DNA of 64,000 nucleotides from Foliimonas ilicis. Its GTDB lineage: Bacteria; Pseudomonadota; Alphaproteobacteria; Rhizobiales; Rhizobiaceae. Where the stretch lies: NCBI RefSeq assembly GCF_039939195.1, contig NZ_JBDUUH010000006.1, forward strand, positions 186,001-250,000, written 5' to 3'. Below are positions 61,872 to 64,000 of the stretch, piece by piece. The translations under genes and the position numbers were made by a program. The first letter of the stretch is position 1. Every line of letters begins with the position of its first letter. The notes beneath the pieces are model-generated. The model was not told the origin of the DNA and made no database searches. It saw only the letters and a program-made list of their open reading frames with translations.

Positions 61872-62231
61872 TTACAGTCCTTCCGCTCGACCTAGCATTC
61901 TAATCAGCATTCGGCGCTTATGGTCCTGTCCTCCAAAGAATATGGCCAGAATCCTTACCGGCTGCTGTTCTTCCAGAACGTCAAAATAGAATATGGCTCG
62001 ATGTTTTGTCACGTTTCGGATGCCATCCCCCAGCTCGGGGCGGAGGGTGCCCTGAAACGGTGCGTCTGCGATCCGCTCCATGGCTTGCACGATCTCCGCA
62101 ATACGAGATGATGCGTGTGCGAACACTGTCTCCGGATCATCGCCAAAATCAATTCCGGCAGTAATGAGAAAATCGAATATCAGTTCCAGATCAGCCGCAG
62201 CAGCTTCGGACCGTTCAATCCGAAAGGCCAT
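61872..62231 (-). CDS. RelE/ParE-superfamily toxin, second ParDE pair
   Basis: 119 residues. ParE-like landmarks: MAFRIERSEAAAADLELIFD, FLITAGIDFGDDPE, MERIADAPFQGTLRPELGDG, RNVTKHRAIFYFDVLE and VRILAIFFGGQDHKRRMLIR. Probably a gyrase poison like ParE. The start overlaps the antitoxin gene by 17 nt. Not closely similar to the ParE-like toxin at 16.1 kb. Confidence 0.9.
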   Translation of the reverse strand: MAFRIERSEAAAADLELIFDFLITAGIDFGDDPETVFAHASSRIAEIVQAMERIADAPFQGTLRPELGDGIRNVTKHRAIFYFDVLEEQQPVRILAIFFGGQDHKRRMLIRMLGRAEGL

Positions 62232-62490
62232 ATTCCGCCTTTTTTCTGTTGATCATATCCAGGGTCTGACGACGGCCTTCTTCCAGACTAACGAACTTGC
62301 CGGCACGGCGCTCCGCAAGCAGTACACTCAGTGCTTCTGTGTGGGATCGTCGAGCTTCCGTTTCATCGCGCAACATCTCCAGCCCATGCTGGATAGCCGC
62401 ACTTACGCTGGAAAACCGGCCTTCAGCCACAAGATTCCGTACAAAGGAATCTTGTGATTCGGTTAGTGAGACAGACGCTTTGACACTCAT
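62215..62490 (-). CDS. ParD-type antitoxin, second ParDE pair
   Basis: 91 residues from ATG 62490 with a strong AAAGGAG site. ParD ribbon-helix-helix (VKASVSLTESQDSFVRNLVA, EGRFSSVSAAIQHGLEMLRD) and a toxin-wrapping tail (RRAGKFVSLEEGRRQTLDMI). Represses its own operon in homologues; a palindrome lies upstream. Confidence 0.93.
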   Translation of the reverse strand: MSVKASVSLTESQDSFVRNLVAEGRFSSVSAAIQHGLEMLRDETEARRSHTEALSVLLAERRAGKFVSLEEGRRQTLDMINRKKAEYGLSD

Positions 62491-62515
62491 CTTCGATCTC
62501 CTTTCGGCACCAGGA

Positions 62516-62534
62516 TATGCTACTCAGTGGCATA
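62516..62534. promoter_or_regulatory. Operator palindrome of the second ParDE operon
   Basis: 19-bp near-palindrome TATGC-T-ACT-C-AGT-G-GCATA, symmetrical except at the centre and one base pair, 25 nt upstream of the antitoxin start. Likely ParD binding site by position. Confidence 0.55.
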
Positions 62535-62670
62535 CAGCAAGAATCTTCGCTTCCATGGCACCGAAAACGCCAACTCGCCGTCGAGACTCGCGAAGGGACA
62601 GCTGGAATGAGAGGAGGGGGAAGGGCCGGGAGAGGAAATCGCACCGAAGGTTCGATCCTCATCAAGACCG

Positions 62671-62743
62671 CCTGATATTGTGTCGACCCACCAGTGGCGG
62701 TTTGGCTGGCAACTTCAAAGAACCGTGACGTTCTCAGCTTTTG
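62671..62743 (-). repeat. Cold-shock gene tail repeat, copy 2
   Basis: 73 bp nearly identical to 54652-54725, in the same orientation, about 8.0 kb away. It is the 3' end and trailer of the cold-shock gene relic that extends to about 62862. Confidence 0.8.
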
Positions 62744-62862
62744 ATTTGCCAGTCTTGCAGTTCTGGCCAATGTCAAAGCTCACCTTCTGGCCATAGTGAG
62801 TTGCCGAAGCCAACTGCAGAGATATGAACGAATACGTCGGGGCCAAGATTGTCCGGTAATGA
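62715..62862 (-). pseudogene. C-terminal remnant of a CspA-type cold-shock protein gene
   Basis: Minus-strand reading gives LPDNLGPDVFVHISAV (containing the RNP2 motif VFVHIS) in one frame and HYGQKVSFDIGQNCKTGKSK, AENVTVL, stop, in another: the second half of a cold-shock domain with a frameshift after HISAV. The N-terminal half with RNP1 (KGFGFI) is absent. Confidence 0.75.
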
Positions 62863-63410
62863 GCAGGAGATTTCGGCACTGGCGCTACACCTCCTTCGAG
62901 CTTCGCTCGTGACCGGCCAGCCCCATCGCCACTGTTGCGCTTGCTCTCGACGATGATGCTGTACCCGGAACATTGACGACGAGCTCGCCGTCGCCCTGGG
63001 CAAGCGGCAACTGTTCGAGCGCTTGGTTGAACTGGATGCCGTGCGCGAACTTTCCGGCCGCGACAATTTTGAGATTTTCGGACTGTAGCCGTGGCCCGCC
63101 GCCTCTCCGCGACGAGGCTGGCCTGGCCGAAGCTAAAATTTTGGACTGCCTCGCCAAGTTGCGGCGCGGTGTGAAGATAGTTTTTGCTTGAACTGCAAGA
63201 GTGGACGCCGAGCGTCCACTTAGCGTCGGGTCCATCCCGCGTCGGCATTGAACAATGGTTGTGGCGCGCGCAGCTCGCATTCGATGCGCCCGACCCGGTT
63301 TCCCAACGGACGAACTCACAGCCAGCCCTTTTCAACAACCATACCGTGTGTATTGATTTTCCGCCAGCCACCCGTCATTGTGCGCGCGGGCTTAAAAGGG
63401 CGGTATGGGG
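62863..63410. other. Stretch upstream of the adhesin gene, no confident gene
   Basis: Two short plus-strand segments look protein-like (DDELAVALGKRQLFERLVEL, DAVRELSGRDNFEIFGL at about 62965-63090; LRDEAGLAEAKILDCLAKLR at about 63100-63170) but are not recognised and lack starts. They may be relics of one gene. The adhesin promoter should lie in the last 100 bases. Confidence 0.35.
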
Positions 63411-64000
63411 ATGACGATGCGGGGCGGCTTCGGCGCGGTTTTCGGACGCGTGGGTTTTTTCTTTTTTGTGCTGGTGGCCTGCGTTCAGATTGCGCTGACC
63501 GCACCGGCGTCGGCGCAGCAGCCCACCGCCAGTGATTTCACGGTAACGGCGCCCTATGGTTCGACGAGGATAGACTACAGCTTTGCGGGCCACGCGACCG
63601 GAGGGACCTATCGGGTTGATACCGACGATTACAGTCCGTTGGGGCCCTCCTCTTCGGCGCTTATGGTCAGCAGCGACCCTGCCTTCTACGTGTTCTTCCA
63701 AAGTCCGGGATTTATCGGGGCCGGGACTGTCCGATACTGGACATGTACGTCTTACCAGCAATGCACCGGCGCCGATCGCGCGGACGGGACGATCACCTTC
63801 GTGCCGACGGGCGCACCTACGCCCGTCGTGACATCCGTGGCTGTTCCGGTCAATGGCAGCTACAGGGCTGGCGATCCGCTGCAATTCACCGTCAACTTCG
63901 ATCTCGACGTCACGGTCACCGGCACGCCTCGAATCGCGCTGAATGTCGGTGGGGGCCCGCGCTATGCGGATTATGTCAGCGGGAGCGGCACCAGCGCCCT
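63411..64000 (+). CDS. Secreted Ig-like/adhesin-type protein, 3' end outside the window
   Basis: Open from ATG 63411 (or ATG 63417) to the last base, about 196 codons. Signal peptide: FFFFVLVACVQIALTAPASA. The mature part begins QQPTASDFTVTAPYGSTRID and moves into an Ig-like bacterial repeat (VAVPVNGSYRAGDPLQFTVN, FDLDVTVTGTPRIALNVGGG, YADYVSGSGTSA), which in large surface proteins is repeated many times and often ends in an autotransporter barrel. Size and C-terminus cannot be seen. Confidence 0.8.
   Translation, partial: MTMRGGFGAVFGRVGFFFFVLVACVQIALTAPASAQQPTASDFTVTAPYGSTRIDYSFAGHATGGTYRVDTDDYSPLGPSSSALMVSSDPAFYVFFQSPGFIGAGTVRYWTCTSYQQCTGADRADGTITFVPTGAPTPVVTSVAVPVNGSYRAGDPLQFTVNFDLDVTVTGTPRIALNVGGGPRYADYVSGSGTSA

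Noticed and set aside
1..64000. CRISPR array, tRNA or rRNA genes
   Set aside because: I saw no regularly spaced repeats and no tRNA or rRNA signature sequences while reading the window; short tRNAs could still be missed by eye.

Overview
The window looks like accessory DNA from an alphaproteobacterium of the order Hyphomicrobiales (Rhizobiales), most plausibly the Brucella/Ochrobactrum group. This is an inference from a MucR/Ros-type regulator, paralogous dipeptide-type ABC systems, GcvA-like LysR regulators, DUF3363 relaxase and TraG remnants, and a dispersed palindromic repeat of about 64 bp. It is a mosaic: compact functional operons separated by decayed insertion sequences, integrative-element debris and many toxin-antitoxin modules.

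Layout. 0-4 kb: the 3' part of a quinone oxidoreductase gene, a mobile mystery protein A/B (HTH/Fic) pair and a dead IS6-family element. 4-10 kb: glycine-zipper lipoprotein, two-component system and MacAB-type efflux pump. 10-15 kb: HTH regulator divergent from a peptide-binding protein and a CocE-type hydrolase. 15-25 kb: a debris zone with a second frameshifted IS6 element inserted in a dispersed repeat, ParDE, a broken acetyltransferase, a truncated ISL3 transposase, L,D-transpeptidase, RES/Xre, deacetylase, TraG and relaxase fragments, a TPP-riboswitch-controlled pair of TenA proteins, and PhD/VapC. 24.5-27 kb: a translationally coupled cassette antitoxin-VapC-(HNH-AAA ATPase)-unknown protein, the best candidate here for an undescribed defence-like system. 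27-31.9 kb: diguanylate cyclase, SulP anion transporter, MarR and AraC relics. 31.9-40.3 kb: dipeptide-type ABC operon with a flavin/Fe-S oxidoreductase and a divergent LysR regulator. 40.4-47.4 kb: GntR-controlled catabolic cluster (deacetylase-fold hydrolase, SsuABC/TauABC-like importer, atypical SDR, GST, FAH hydrolase). 47.4-63.4 kb: Tn3 fragment, HipBA, IS110 ends, DUF4238 protein, class II Fic protein, 5'-truncated MFS gene, LysR-WrbA-MFS cluster, MucR, HicB and recombinase relics, a second ParDE and cold-shock gene tails. From 63.4 kb: the start of a secreted Ig-like adhesin that runs off the window.

Functional picture. The intact metabolic content is mostly uptake plus catabolism (two peptide-type systems, one NMT1/SsuA-type system), thiamine salvage, sulfate-type anion transport and export. 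The spacers hold nine toxin-antitoxin or Fic modules or relics, several with clear palindromic operators. Duplicated ends (IS110 ends at 50.0 and 56.8 kb; cold-shock gene tails at 54.65 and 62.67 kb) suggest that the right-hand third was assembled by recombination between repeated sequences.
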